Source of the DNA: Alkalihalophilus marmarensis DSM 21297
GTDB taxonomy: Bacteria; Bacillota; Bacilli; Bacillales; Bacillaceae_D
DNA length: 64,000 nt
Assembly: GCF_000474275.2 (NCBI RefSeq)
Contig: NZ_ATAE01000041.1
Coordinates: 62,001 to 126,000, forward strand
Reading direction: 5' to 3'
How positions within the stretch are numbered: the first letter of the stretch is position 1; each line of letters starts with the position of its first letter. The notes under the pieces were generated by a model that made no database searches, was not told the origin of the DNA, and saw nothing but the letters and a program-made list of their open reading frames with translations. A program made the position numbers and the translations under genes. Below, piece after piece: positions 32,804 through 41,720 of this stretch.

Positions 32804-32936
32804 GGCGCAATTATCAGCTGACTGAATACAATTAACTCTACCATTGACGCATATCCGGTTTGAATAAACTCTATTAGATGAGAGTGACGCAATTGTTCTC
32901 CCAACAGACGCAATTCTGCCAAACAGAAGCGCAATT
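32804..32936 (-). repeat. Intergenic array C of degenerate 20-21-bp units, reverse orientation
   Basis: Cores on the + strand read GGCGCAAT, AATACAAT, GACGCATA, GACGCAAT, GACGCAAT and AGCGCAAT, near 32804, 32825, 32846, 32886, 32907 and 32928; one unit near 32866 is decayed. This is the reverse complement of arrays A, B and E. It lies between the stop of the gene at 33008 and the hairpin at 32744, so it may be in that gene's 3' UTR. Confidence 0.8.
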
Positions 32937-33007
32937 AGCTTCTGAACCGATGCTTAAACGGCTTGAAATCATACAAATCCCTTCCGCACAGCCTGCACAT
33001 CAGTCCA

Positions 33008-33760
33008 TCACCTAATTTCTAATTCCACCAATCTTCCTGCCTCTTCATAATAGCGTTCCGTTTTTTCCTCCAGTAACGCTAAGATTTCCACCCATTCATC
33101 ATCATAGAAGGAAGGCTCCTGACCATTAGTTCCGAACCTCACAAATGGATTATGGTACCACTGCGTTTCATCAAATTCGGCAAGCGGAGGTACGTCCATC
33201 ACTTCTTCAATCGCCTCATACCATGCTTCATATAACCCTAAATACCACCTATATTCCTCAATCTGTTCCTCTGACAGTGCAAGTGTCTGCTCCCTTGGCA
33301 GATAATCTTCTTCAAACATCACATGACCTCTTGGACCATCACCCCTGATCGGCTCCTCTGCTTCATTTACAAGCCAGCGCACTTGCTCATCAAAGTAGTA
33401 AAGAGCATCATCAGCAGCAGAAACCGTTAGACCCCGGCGCCATTCTGGATCACCGCGATTTAACCAGCTAGCAAAATGATTATAATCTTGTACAGAACCA
33501 ACAAGATGCTTTAATTGTGTAATCATCCACCATAATTCTTCATAACTGATTTCTTCCTGCTCAATTACCTCACTCAAGGCGAGATAACTTACTGATGGAG
33601 TCGCAAGCCCAGCCCCAAGCTCATTCTTCAGCTTATGATCTAGTACGTGGCCATAACTCCTTTTCTCCATTTGCTGATAAATGAGCAAACTGCCAAGCAG
33701 TAACACTATTGCTGTTAATCCCATTATCACGAGCTTCATCTTTTTTAATCTACCTTCCAT
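33008..33760 (-). CDS. Hypothetical membrane-anchored protein, 250 residues
   Basis: A basic N-terminus, one membrane helix (about 9-28, VIMGLTAIVLLLGSLLIY) and an acidic, largely helical external domain rich in Glu, Trp and Tyr (WWMITQLKHL, YRWYLGLYEAWYEA). I do not recognise the family. GGGGGATA is upstream of the start. The strongly acidic exterior fits an alkaliphile surface protein. It stands alone between galU-ugd and the divergent nucleotidase. Confidence 0.6.
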   Translation of the reverse strand: MEGRLKKMKLVIMGLTAIVLLLGSLLIYQQMEKRSYGHVLDHKLKNELGAGLATPSVSYLALSEVIEQEEISYEELWWMITQLKHLVGSVQDYNHFASWLNRGDPEWRRGLTVSAADDALYYFDEQVRWLVNEAEEPIRGDGPRGHVMFEEDYLPREQTLALSEEQIEEYRWYLGLYEAWYEAIEEVMDVPPLAEFDETQWYHNPFVRFGTNGQEPSFYDDEWVEILALLEEKTERYYEEAGRLVELEIR

Positions 33761-33951
33761 CTAGCCTATCCCCCGCCTTCTCTCTTCTGTAGTCAGTCTA
33801 CTACGCACAAGTAGAAACAACAACCACTATTTCAAAATAATGGATTAGTAGAATCTCTGACATATTTCTATACTTTCTCTACTTATTTCTATATAATTTT
33901 ACATGTATCCGCTTTCTACTAAGTGGAAAATAGATTTCTAGGAGGAATATG

Positions 33952-36078
33952 ATGAACGGAAAATGGTTGAAAAGCATGCTGGCGACTCTATTAATCTTAG
34001 CTTCTTGCTTCTCATTCAGCGGACTTGCTTTTGCTGATGATTCTGACTCAGTGACGCTTGACATTGTGCATACAAATGACATGCACGCGAAGATTGCTAA
34101 CTTCGGTAAAATTAGCGCGTACATAGACGAGAAGCGCGCTGAGTCTAGTAATTTCTTATACTTAGATGCAGGTGATATTTTCAGCGGCAATCCTGTTGTT
34201 GACCTGCAAGACGGCGAGCCGATCGTAGCCCTTTTAAATGAGATGGGCCTTGATGCGATGGCTATCGGCAACCATGAATTTGATTACGGTCAAGAGGCGT
34301 TCCAAAAACGTGCTGATCAAGCAACCTTCCCTTGGTTAAGTGCCAACACAGAAGTCGTTGATGAAACAATTGCAATTGAGCAGCCTGAGCCATATGAAAT
34401 TTTTGAATTAGAAGATGTTACAGTAGGTGTTCTAGGTTTAACACAAACACCTCCAGCAACAGCTCCTGCAGGGATTGTCGGACTTGATTTCCATGATCCA
34501 ATTGCAACAGCTCTGCAATATGAATACGTTGCAAATGAAGTTGACGTATTTGTCGCTTTAACACATATCGGCTACAGCGAAGATCAGCGTTTAGCTGAGG
34601 AAGTTGACTTTTTCGATGTGATTATCGGAGGCCACTCTCATACGACACTTCAAGAGCCGGTTGTCGTGAATGGTACAACGATTGCCCAAACAGGCGGCGA
34701 TGCAAATAACATCGGCAGCCTTGAAATTACGTATAACAAAGATACAGACGAAGTAACGGTAACTGGCGGACTGCAAAAAGTTTCAGAGCTTGAAGCAGTG
34801 AACGCTGATGTGGACGCGATGGTAAAAGCGTACGAAGAAGAAGCAGAAGAGCTTCTTGGTGAAGTGATCGGTCATACAACAACTGGTTTAACGCGTGATG
34901 GTCGTTACGAAGGTGATGCCCCGCTAGGTAACTTCTGGATGGATTCAATCCTGCACAGCGTTCCTAGTGCCGACATCTCTTTAACTAACGGCGGCGGTAT
35001 CCGTGCAAGCATTGAGCCAGGTGATATTACAGCTGGTGATATTTACACAGTTGAGCCGTTTGGCAACATTATTTCAATCAAAGAAATGACAGGTGCTGCC
35101 CTTCAAGATGTGATTGAGTACTCTTATACGTGGCGCAACCAAGTAGACTTGCAGACAGCAGGCCTTCACTATACGATTTATGTAGACAAAAATGATGAAT
35201 TTGCTTATGCAGAACTATTCTTAGACGGTGAGCCTATTGACCCCGCGGCAACATACACTGTAGCTCTAAATAACTTCATCGCAACAGGCGGTGACGGATA
35301 TAACTTTGAAGGGGAAATGATCCAAGAGGACGCTGGATATGTAACAAACGCAATGATCGCTTACGCTCGTCACTTAATGGAAACAGAAGGCGTGATTGAT
35401 TATGAGGTGGAAGGACGTATTCAAGTCAAAAAGCTTGAAGAAGGTCTAGATCCTGTAGATCCAGTGGACCCGGTTGATCCGGTTGATCCGGTTGATCCGA
35501 TTGACCCTGTAGATCCGGTTGACCCTGCTGAACCAGTAACATTTACAGATGTACCACAAAGCCACTGGGCATATGAGTATATTACAGATCTTGCTGCGAA
35601 AGAGGTTGTATTTGGATACGGTGATGGCACATTCAAACCGAATACCAACATTACTCGTGCTCACTTTGCATCATTACTAGTTCGCACATTCAACTTAGAA
35701 GTAAGTGATGATGTTGAAAATCCTTTCACAGATCTTAGTGACAACCAAACAAATGATGTTCTTGCTGCATATGAGGCTGGTATTGTTAGCGGTACGTCAG
35801 CTACAACATTCGCTCCTGATGCAGACATTACGCGCGAGCAGATGGTTACGATGTTAATGCGTGTGTATGAAATGGAAAGAGAACTGACGATTGATACAAC
35901 GACAGAAGTCAGCTTCAAAGATTCAGATCAGATCTCTCCATTTGCTGCTCATTATGTGGAAGAAGCAAAAACTCTAGGCATTATTAGAGGAAAAGAAGGT
36001 CAGATTTTCGACCCTAAGGCAACAGCGAGCCGTGCTGAAGCTGTAACTGTTCTTTACTATTATATTGACTTAGATTAA
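33952..36078 (+). CDS. SLH-anchored UshA-type 5'-nucleotidase
   Basis: 708 residues from the second of two adjacent ATGs (33949 and 33952) behind AGGAGG. Signal peptide about 1-29; metallophosphatase domain with HTNDMHAKI, DAGDIFSGN, GNHEFDYG and GGHSHT; 5'-nucleotidase C domain with LTNGGGIRASI and NNFIATGGDGYNF; a linker of nine Val-Asp-Pro type triplets near 500-527; then three SLH domains (about 530-708). It hydrolyses nucleoside monophosphates outside the cell. It is the second such enzyme in the window and has the opposite balance: shorter catalytic part, repeat linker, same C-terminal wall anchor. Confidence 0.92.
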   Translation: MNGKWLKSMLATLLILASCFSFSGLAFADDSDSVTLDIVHTNDMHAKIANFGKISAYIDEKRAESSNFLYLDAGDIFSGNPVVDLQDGEPIVALLNEMGLDAMAIGNHEFDYGQEAFQKRADQATFPWLSANTEVVDETIAIEQPEPYEIFELEDVTVGVLGLTQTPPATAPAGIVGLDFHDPIATALQYEYVANEVDVFVALTHIGYSEDQRLAEEVDFFDVIIGGHSHTTLQEPVVVNGTTIAQTGGDANNIGSLEITYNKDTDEVTVTGGLQKVSELEAVNADVDAMVKAYEEEAEELLGEVIGHTTTGLTRDGRYEGDAPLGNFWMDSILHSVPSADISLTNGGGIRASIEPGDITAGDIYTVEPFGNIISIKEMTGAALQDVIEYSYTWRNQVDLQTAGLHYTIYVDKNDEFAYAELFLDGEPIDPAATYTVALNNFIATGGDGYNFEGEMIQEDAGYVTNAMIAYARHLMETEGVIDYEVEGRIQVKKLEEGLDPVDPVDPVDPVDPVDPIDPVDPVDPAEPVTFTDVPQSHWAYEYITDLAAKEVVFGYGDGTFKPNTNITRAHFASLLVRTFNLEVSDDVENPFTDLSDNQTNDVLAAYEAGIVSGTSATTFAPDADITREQMVTMLMRVYEMERELTIDTTTEVSFKDSDQISPFAAHYVEEAKTLGIIRGKEGQIFDPKATASRAEAVTVLYYYIDLD
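35449..35528 (+). repeat. In-frame 9-bp repeat coding the Val-Asp-Pro linker
   Basis: Units of the GTTGATCCG type (Val-Asp-Pro) are repeated about nine times between the nucleotidase and SLH parts. Codon variation between units shows it is not a fresh slippage product throughout, but copy number is likely to vary between strains. Confidence 0.85.
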
Positions 36079-36091
36079 TAGTTTATAACAC

Positions 36092-36122
36092 GGACTCCTG
36101 CTATGGCAGGGGTCCATTTTTA
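36092..36122 (+). terminator. Terminator of the UshA-type gene
   Basis: GGACTCCTG and CAGGGGTCC form a stem with one mismatch, followed by ATTTTTA. Confidence 0.85.
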
Positions 36123-36226
36123 TTTATAGGCAGTTAGACTTAAATCCTCTTGATTCGTTAGTAGATTTTTCAATATTGTAGATAGTTTTCCAAGCTTCCT
36201 GTAGTATACGAGTTGGAGGGGATCTT

Positions 36227-37273
36227 ATGAAACGATATGTACTAATAACTTTAATGACACTATTAATTTTGAGTGTGGTGCCACTATCACCGCAAGCAAA
36301 CTCACCGTCATTCTCTGATATCTCAACTTCTTATGCCAAAGAGGAAATTGAGGCGTTAGCCAAGTCCGGTGTTATTGACGGCTATACAGATGGCACGTTT
36401 CGCCCAACAGCGGACATCACCCGTGCTGAATTTGCTAAATTGCTTGCTATGGCACTGAACCTGCCGCAAAACACAGAGGCTGCTGCTGCGTTTAACGATG
36501 TGCCAATTTGGGCAGAACCCTACATCGGAGCGCTAGTTGATGCTGGAGTGACAAAAGGTGTCGCTGCCAATACCTTTGGTTCTACTACACCGATTACTAG
36601 GCAGGATATGATGGTCATGATTGTGAGAGGCTTAGGCTATGATGATTATGCTACCTTTTTAAGTTTTACACCTGCTTTTAAAGATTTTAATCAAATTTCT
36701 AATTATGCCTATGACCAAATAGGTTTAGCTGCAAATATTCAGCTTGCTAGAGGGACTCATCAAGGCTACTTCCTTCCTAAACAAGCTGCCCATCGACAAG
36801 ATGCCGCCCGCTGGATCTATGAGGTAGTTTTTGAGCAAACGACGTACGATCGCCACTTAGCAGAATCTGCTATACCTAGAGTATATGGAAGCGGAAATGT
36901 GGTAGATGTCATTTGGCACGATGATGATACGGTGGAAATACAATTATTTGAACAACCAACCCGTGTGGTGGAACTCGATGAGCTACTGTCTGAGCTTCAC
37001 GGGACATTGCAGTACTTCTATTTATCAAGACAATACGGCCACGATTGGATTGAATACTCTAATGAAGAAAAGAGGGAATATGTAGGGAAGATGGTCGCGT
37101 TTTGGGAAGCAGATTACAGCTTCTTCCGTGTAACAAATGAGGACCAAGATCTTGTGCCTGCCTTAGTGACTCATCTTAACTCTTTTTTTAATGAAGATAA
37201 TCTTTACTATTCAATCGGTGAAAAACTTGAGAATTATGCGTTAGAGAACGGATATATTGAGCGAACAGAATAA
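36227..37273 (+). CDS. SLH-domain surface protein with unknown C-terminal domain
   Basis: 348 residues; start ATG behind TTGGAGGGG. Signal peptide about 1-25 ending PQANS, then two clear SLH domains (TRAEFAKLLAMAL, TRQDMMVMIVRGL) and a degenerate third (HRQDAARWIYEVV). The last 140 residues form a charged alpha/beta region with repeated acidic patches that I do not recognise. It follows the SLH nucleotidase in the same direction but has its own terminator, so probably its own promoter. Confidence 0.82.
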   Translation: MKRYVLITLMTLLILSVVPLSPQANSPSFSDISTSYAKEEIEALAKSGVIDGYTDGTFRPTADITRAEFAKLLAMALNLPQNTEAAAAFNDVPIWAEPYIGALVDAGVTKGVAANTFGSTTPITRQDMMVMIVRGLGYDDYATFLSFTPAFKDFNQISNYAYDQIGLAANIQLARGTHQGYFLPKQAAHRQDAARWIYEVVFEQTTYDRHLAESAIPRVYGSGNVVDVIWHDDDTVEIQLFEQPTRVVELDELLSELHGTLQYFYLSRQYGHDWIEYSNEEKREYVGKMVAFWEADYSFFRVTNEDQDLVPALVTHLNSFFNEDNLYYSIGEKLENYALENGYIERTE

Positions 37274-37286
37274 GAGTATTTAATGG

Positions 37287-37316
37287 AAGCTGCCCTGAAG
37301 CAGGGCAGCTTTTTTT
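37287..37316 (+). terminator. Intrinsic terminator of the SLH gene
   Basis: AGCTGCCCTG and CAGGGCAGCT form a perfect 10-bp stem followed by seven T. Confidence 0.93.
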
Positions 37317-37339
37317 GTGGATTTGAATCCTTGAGGAGT

Positions 37340-37515
37340 GACGCAATTATTGGATGAAGCTATACAATTCCTCTGAACATTGACGCTTATCTCATTTGAA
37401 TAGACGCAATAACAAGGGATAGGCGCAATTCAGCCCGCAACCGACGCAATAGTCAAAGCAATGCGCGTAATCCTTCCTATGACCGACGCATATACGCTTT
37501 GAACTGACGCAATCA
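37340..37515 (-). repeat. Intergenic array D of degenerate 21-bp units, reverse orientation
   Basis: Cores GACGCAAT, TATACAAT, GACGCTTA, GACGCAAT, GGCGCAAT, GACGCAAT, CGCGTAAT, GACGCATA, GACGCAAT start near 37340, 37361, 37382, 37403, 37422, 37443, 37464, 37485 and 37506. Eight of nine steps are 21 bp within one or two bases. The array sits between two terminators of convergent genes, so outside both expected transcripts. Confidence 0.87.
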
Positions 37516-37541
37516 CACCACAGCACTCACTACTCTCCCCA

Positions 37542-37581
37542 AACAAAAAAAGGCAACGATCTCCACAGATCGTCACCTTTT
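37542..37581 (-). terminator. Terminator of the NlpC/P60 gene
   Basis: On the minus strand GGTGACGATCTGTGG and AGATCGTTGCC arms pair around a short loop and are followed by seven T. Confidence 0.88.
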
Positions 37582-37593
37582 CCTTCTATTATA

Positions 37594-38778
37594 TTAGTGG
37601 ATACGCTTTGCGCCTAAGTAACGTGCGCTCCAGTAGCTGTTGCTCATACTTGTTACCGTTACCCCAGTAGATGAACCACTGTGGATGAACTGGTTGTTTC
37701 CAATGTAGATTCCGTTGTGAGATGGGCCGCTGTTCACTGTTGCGAAGAAGACAATGTCTCCTACACTTGGTGCTGCAACAGTGGTGCCTGAGTTCCATTG
37801 CTGTAAGGCTGTACGTGGTACAGATATGCCTACATCACTGAATACACGTTGGATAAACCCACTGCAATCAAAACCAGCTGTTGTTGTACCGCCGTAGCGA
37901 TAAGGTGTGCCGATGTAGCGGTTTGCACTTGAGATAATACTTGAACCGATTGAGCTGTTGCTTGAAGACGCGCTCACTGTCTCAGATGCAGTACTTGCTG
38001 CTGCTGCGTTTGATCCGTGTAGCCTTGATAAAGTTTGCGGGCCTGCTACACCATCTACTTGAAGATTGTTCACCGCTTGGAAACGACGTACTGACTCAGT
38101 CGTTACTGTGCCATAATAGCCTGTTGAGTTTGAGTTAAAGTAACCTAGCTGACGAAGGCGGTCTTGTAATCTAGTAACTTCTGCACTGCGTGTTCCTTGA
38201 CGTAAAGTAGTAGAAGTTGCCGCTTGTGTCGTTGAACCTGATACTGCTACTTGTCCTAAAGCTGAGAATGTCTGTGGACCAGCGATCCCATCTACGCTTA
38301 ACCCTCTCGCACTTTGGAAGCTGCGAACCGCACGCTCTGTTAATGGACCGAATACCCCGTCTACTGCTGAGCTGAAGTGTCCGTGATTACGAAGCTGCTG
38401 CTGAAGGTTTGTTACAGCTGCCCCTCTTGATCCTGTGCGCAGTGTAGCTGAACTTGTGTTTGAGCTAGATGCTGCCACCACTGTGCTCCCGTTTGCTTTA
38501 AGTGCAGCAAATGTTTGAGGGCCTGCAATCCCGTCTACTTTTAATCCATTAGATGCTTGGAATTTACGAACAGCATCCTGAGTAATAGAACCGTAGTAAC
38601 CTGTTGCACGGTCGAATGTGAAATAGCCTTTAGATTTCAGTGCTTCTTGAAGCTCTGTTACGTCCGTGTGATTCATGCCCACACGTAATGTTTGATCTCC
38701 GAGTGCTGCATCTGCCATTTGCGGGGCAGCAAAAAATAATCCTGCAGCCACTACCGATGTCACTAATACTTTTTTCAT
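37594..38778 (-). CDS. Secreted NlpC/P60 peptidoglycan endopeptidase with three PG-binding domains
   Basis: 394 residues. Signal peptide 1-24 (ending MADA), three peptidoglycan-binding-1 repeats (about 28-90, 105-165, 190-250, each ending VDGIAGPQTFxAL or VDGVAGPQTL), a Ser/Ala-rich linker, and a C-terminal NlpC/P60 domain from about 280. Catalytic Cys is in FDCSGF, His in SHNGIYIG and the third polar residue His in FIHS. It cleaves the gamma-D-Glu to diamino acid bond in stem peptides during wall turnover or cell separation. Same architecture as CwlS/LytE-like enzymes but with PG-binding rather than LysM repeats. Confidence 0.94.
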   Translation of the reverse strand: MKKVLVTSVVAAGLFFAAPQMADAALGDQTLRVGMNHTDVTELQEALKSKGYFTFDRATGYYGSITQDAVRKFQASNGLKVDGIAGPQTFAALKANGSTVVAASSSNTSSATLRTGSRGAAVTNLQQQLRNHGHFSSAVDGVFGPLTERAVRSFQSARGLSVDGIAGPQTFSALGQVAVSGSTTQAATSTTLRQGTRSAEVTRLQDRLRQLGYFNSNSTGYYGTVTTESVRRFQAVNNLQVDGVAGPQTLSRLHGSNAAAASTASETVSASSSNSSIGSSIISSANRYIGTPYRYGGTTTAGFDCSGFIQRVFSDVGISVPRTALQQWNSGTTVAAPSVGDIVFFATVNSGPSHNGIYIGNNQFIHSGSSTGVTVTSMSNSYWSARYLGAKRIH

Positions 38779-39043
38779 CTTTCCCGTTCCTCCTAAATAT
38801 GTAGATCGTTATATTTACTTTCGTTTACAGTTATTTTTACATACTCATTGCACATCTCTATAGATTAATAGAGTCTATTTGAGATTCGGCTTTCTTATAG
38901 TACCAAAAAACTTCGTGATTCGACGGAATGTTACACAACTGTAATGAAAGATAGGACTAGAATCACAGGAAATCGGGTAAATGGATATGTTGACCAGTTC
39001 TTTAAAATACCGCCCAGTTCTCTAGCAAATTTCTACCATTTCA

Positions 39044-39072
39044 TTGCTAAAACGACAAGATAACGGTATAAT
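39044..39072 (+). promoter_or_regulatory. Sigma-A-type promoter of the MBOAT gene
   Basis: TTGCTA (39044-39049), 17 bp, TATAAT (39067-39072). The TTG start of the MBOAT gene follows 42 bp on. The rest of 38779-39040 is the divergent leader of the NlpC gene; nothing else was recognised there. Confidence 0.6.
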
Positions 39073-39114
39073 TTACACTGCATTTAATCTATTAAAACGT
39101 AAGGGGAAGTTGTC

Positions 39115-40566
39115 TTGCTATTTAACTCCTATGTCTTTATATTCGCGTTTTTGCCTATAACTGTCTTGATTTACTATCTGCTAAACTATGCAAAACAGAC
39201 GAATACAGCAAAGCTCTGGCTCGTTGGGTCGTCCTTGTTCTTCTATAGTTGGTGGAACATTATTTATCTGCCGCTTATCCTTGCGTCGATGATCTTCAAC
39301 TACTTGGTTGGAACGAAGCTCGGTAAAATGGAGAAATCCAGGTCGAGTAAAAGATTATTAACATTCGGGATCATAGCCAACGTAGCCTTGCTTGGCTATT
39401 TTAAGTATGCCGACTTTTTTATCCAAAACGTCAATCTCGTATCTGGTGCTAACTTCTCAATGTTGAATCTAGCCCTTCCATTAGCAATCAGCTTCTTTAC
39501 ATTCCAGCAGATTGCTTATTTAGTGGATGCCTACCGCGGGGAAACGAAAGAATATAATTTCCTAAATTATTCACTCTTCGTATCCTTCTTCCCACAGTTA
39601 ATTGCAGGGCCGATTGTTCACCATAAAGAAATGATGCCTCAATTTGAGAAAGTATCAAATCTTTTACCGAACGGCCGTAACATTTCGATGGGCCTTTTTA
39701 TTTTTTCTATGGGATTATTCAAGAAAGTAGTCATTGCCGATACGTTTGCGATCCATGCATCAAGAGGGTTTAATGAGCTTCAGGTGCTGACCTTTACAGA
39801 AGGCTGGATTACTTCATTAGCGTACACATTCCAGCTGTATTTTGATTTCAGTGGATATACGGATATGGCGATTGGGGCAGCACTTTTATTAAATATCAGT
39901 CTCCCTGTAAACTTTAACTCTCCTTATAAGTCTCTTAACATTCAAGACTTCTGGAGACGCTGGCATATGACACTTGGGCGTTTCTTAACGCATTACTTAT
40001 ATATTCCGCTTGGCGGGAATCGTAAGGGAATTCCGCGCACGTATGTCAATTTATTTATCGTATTCTTCATCAGCGGTCTTTGGCATGGAGCCGGTTGGAC
40101 CTTTGTGTTGTGGGGCTGCTTACACGGCGCCGCAATGATGATAAACCGTTTCTGGCAGCAGCTTGGCCTTAAAATGCATTGGCTCTTAGCATGGTTCCTT
40201 ACCTTTAACTTTGTTAACATTGCCTGGGTATTCTTTAGAGCTGAATCATGGCAGGATGCTACAAAAGTTTTGGCTGCGATGTTTGGCCTGAACGGATTTG
40301 AGCTGCCGGGTATTATGTATCGCTTCGTGAGCTGGCTTGAGCCGATCGGCGTCACATTTACACAAGAAACATCAATGGAATTCATCTATTGGCCACTTTT
40401 ATACATTGTCATCGGCTTTATTATTGCGCTAGCCTTTAAGAATACAGTTGAATTGCTTAAGACATTCAAACCGACAACGTGGACGGCGTTAGGGATTGCG
40501 CTTCTATTCGTTTATGCCTTATTAAATATGAACCGCATCTCAGAATTCTTGTATTTCAACTTCTAA
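39115..40566 (+). CDS. MBOAT-family O-acyltransferase (AlgI/PatA/DltB-like)
   Basis: 483 residues, start TTG behind AAGGGGAAG. About eleven membrane helices. Signature segments are FFPQLIAGPIVHHKEM, FDFSGYTDMAIG, NFNSPYKSLNIQDFWRRWHMTLGRFL and the catalytic His in FISGLWHGAGWTF. AlgI-like proteins pass acetyl groups across the membrane to an extracytoplasmic polysaccharide or to an AlgJ/AlgX-type partner. The next gene encodes such a partner, 72 bp downstream, so the two make an O-acetylation module. Target polymer unknown; wall glycopolymer or peptidoglycan are candidates. Confidence 0.93.
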   Translation: MLFNSYVFIFAFLPITVLIYYLLNYAKQTNTAKLWLVGSSLFFYSWWNIIYLPLILASMIFNYLVGTKLGKMEKSRSSKRLLTFGIIANVALLGYFKYADFFIQNVNLVSGANFSMLNLALPLAISFFTFQQIAYLVDAYRGETKEYNFLNYSLFVSFFPQLIAGPIVHHKEMMPQFEKVSNLLPNGRNISMGLFIFSMGLFKKVVIADTFAIHASRGFNELQVLTFTEGWITSLAYTFQLYFDFSGYTDMAIGAALLLNISLPVNFNSPYKSLNIQDFWRRWHMTLGRFLTHYLYIPLGGNRKGIPRTYVNLFIVFFISGLWHGAGWTFVLWGCLHGAAMMINRFWQQLGLKMHWLLAWFLTFNFVNIAWVFFRAESWQDATKVLAAMFGLNGFELPGIMYRFVSWLEPIGVTFTQETSMEFIYWPLLYIVIGFIIALAFKNTVELLKTFKPTTWTALGIALLFVYALLNMNRISEFLYFNF

Positions 40567-40638
40567 TAATTAACTTACTAATGACACGTAGAAACCAATT
40601 TATAATTGAGGAGACTCAATAGATAACGAGGGATCACT

Positions 40639-41712
40639 ATGTACCGTACTTTTTTAATAAAGTTCTTCGTCTTTGCCTTGGCTATCGCAACGTTATTCGG
40701 TTCGTTCGTATTTGTTGTCGATCCATTGCAATTTTATAGACAAGCAAGCTTCTATCCGCCTATGTATTCAGGCGAGCAGCGTTTCCAAAATGCCGGGCTT
40801 GCTAAAAACTTTGAATATGACCGGATTATCCTTGGAACATCGATGACGGAAAACTTTGTCCCAAGCTATGTAGATGAAGTCATGGGCGGAAAAACAATGA
40901 AGCTTTCGAAGTCAGGATCTACTGCCCATGAGCACTACCTAGCAGCTAACCTAGCCTTTGACACAGGTCAAGTAGATGAGGTGATCTGGGGGATGGATTA
41001 TGCCTCCTTCAGAACGGGTGCCGAGGGGGTCAGAGAAGACCAAGGCGGCTTTCCTGCTTATTTGTATGATCAGAACCTGCTGACAGACTTTAAATACCTG
41101 CTTAACTTCTCTGTCATTCAAGATGCGAGAGATATTATGCTAGAAGAGTTTGGACTAAAAGAAGAGCGCCACATCCGAAACTTGGACATGCTCAATAACT
41201 GGGATTACTTCAGCACGTATGGAAACGAGCATGTGTGGAATCACTATGAAGCCTCTCTTCCAGCCGAGAGAACAACTGCTTTAAACGAGCCAGAACTTGA
41301 AATAGCTTATGAGGCATTCGATGCCAACCTGCTGAAAATGATTGAAGAAAATCCTGATACGACGTTCTACCTTTTCTATCCGCCGTACTCGATTTTGCGT
41401 CAGCATTTGTGGTATGAAGAAAACCGCAACCGATATGACAATCAGCAAGCATTTAAAGAGTATGTATTTGAGAAGGTCGGACATCTTGATCATGTTGAAA
41501 TCTATGACTTTCAAGCAATTGAAGATATTGTTTTAGACCTAGACTCATTTAAAGATCTCTCTCACCACACGCAAGAGATTAATGATTATATGATTGAATC
41601 TTTCGCTACAGGAGAGCATCAAATGACAGAAGACAATTATGTAGAAATGATCCATTCACTCACGGATATTCTAGAAGAGCTGGACATTGAAACGTTGCCG
41701 CGGGATGAATAG
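40639..41712 (+). CDS. AlgJ/AlgX-like (SGNH/DHHW-type) extracytoplasmic acetyltransferase partner
   Basis: 357 residues with one N-terminal membrane anchor (about 5-28) and an external domain. GTSMTENF fits the SGNH-hydrolase nucleophile block (Gly-x-Ser), and FKDLSHHTQEIN near 305 supplies the Asp/His pair expected at the end of such domains. With the preceding MBOAT gene it forms the usual two-part O-acetyltransferase, where the MBOAT brings acetyl out and this protein transfers it. The exact family is assigned from layout and motifs, so moderate confidence. Confidence 0.75.
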   Translation: MYRTFLIKFFVFALAIATLFGSFVFVVDPLQFYRQASFYPPMYSGEQRFQNAGLAKNFEYDRIILGTSMTENFVPSYVDEVMGGKTMKLSKSGSTAHEHYLAANLAFDTGQVDEVIWGMDYASFRTGAEGVREDQGGFPAYLYDQNLLTDFKYLLNFSVIQDARDIMLEEFGLKEERHIRNLDMLNNWDYFSTYGNEHVWNHYEASLPAERTTALNEPELEIAYEAFDANLLKMIEENPDTTFYLFYPPYSILRQHLWYEENRNRYDNQQAFKEYVFEKVGHLDHVEIYDFQAIEDIVLDLDSFKDLSHHTQEINDYMIESFATGEHQMTEDNYVEMIHSLTDILEELDIETLPRDE

Positions 41713-41720
41713 AGGATTTT

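Noticed and set aside
35421-35664. Minus-strand Gly-Ser-Thr-rich open frames opposite the nucleotidase linker
   Set aside because: Produced by the 9-bp linker repeat read in other frames.
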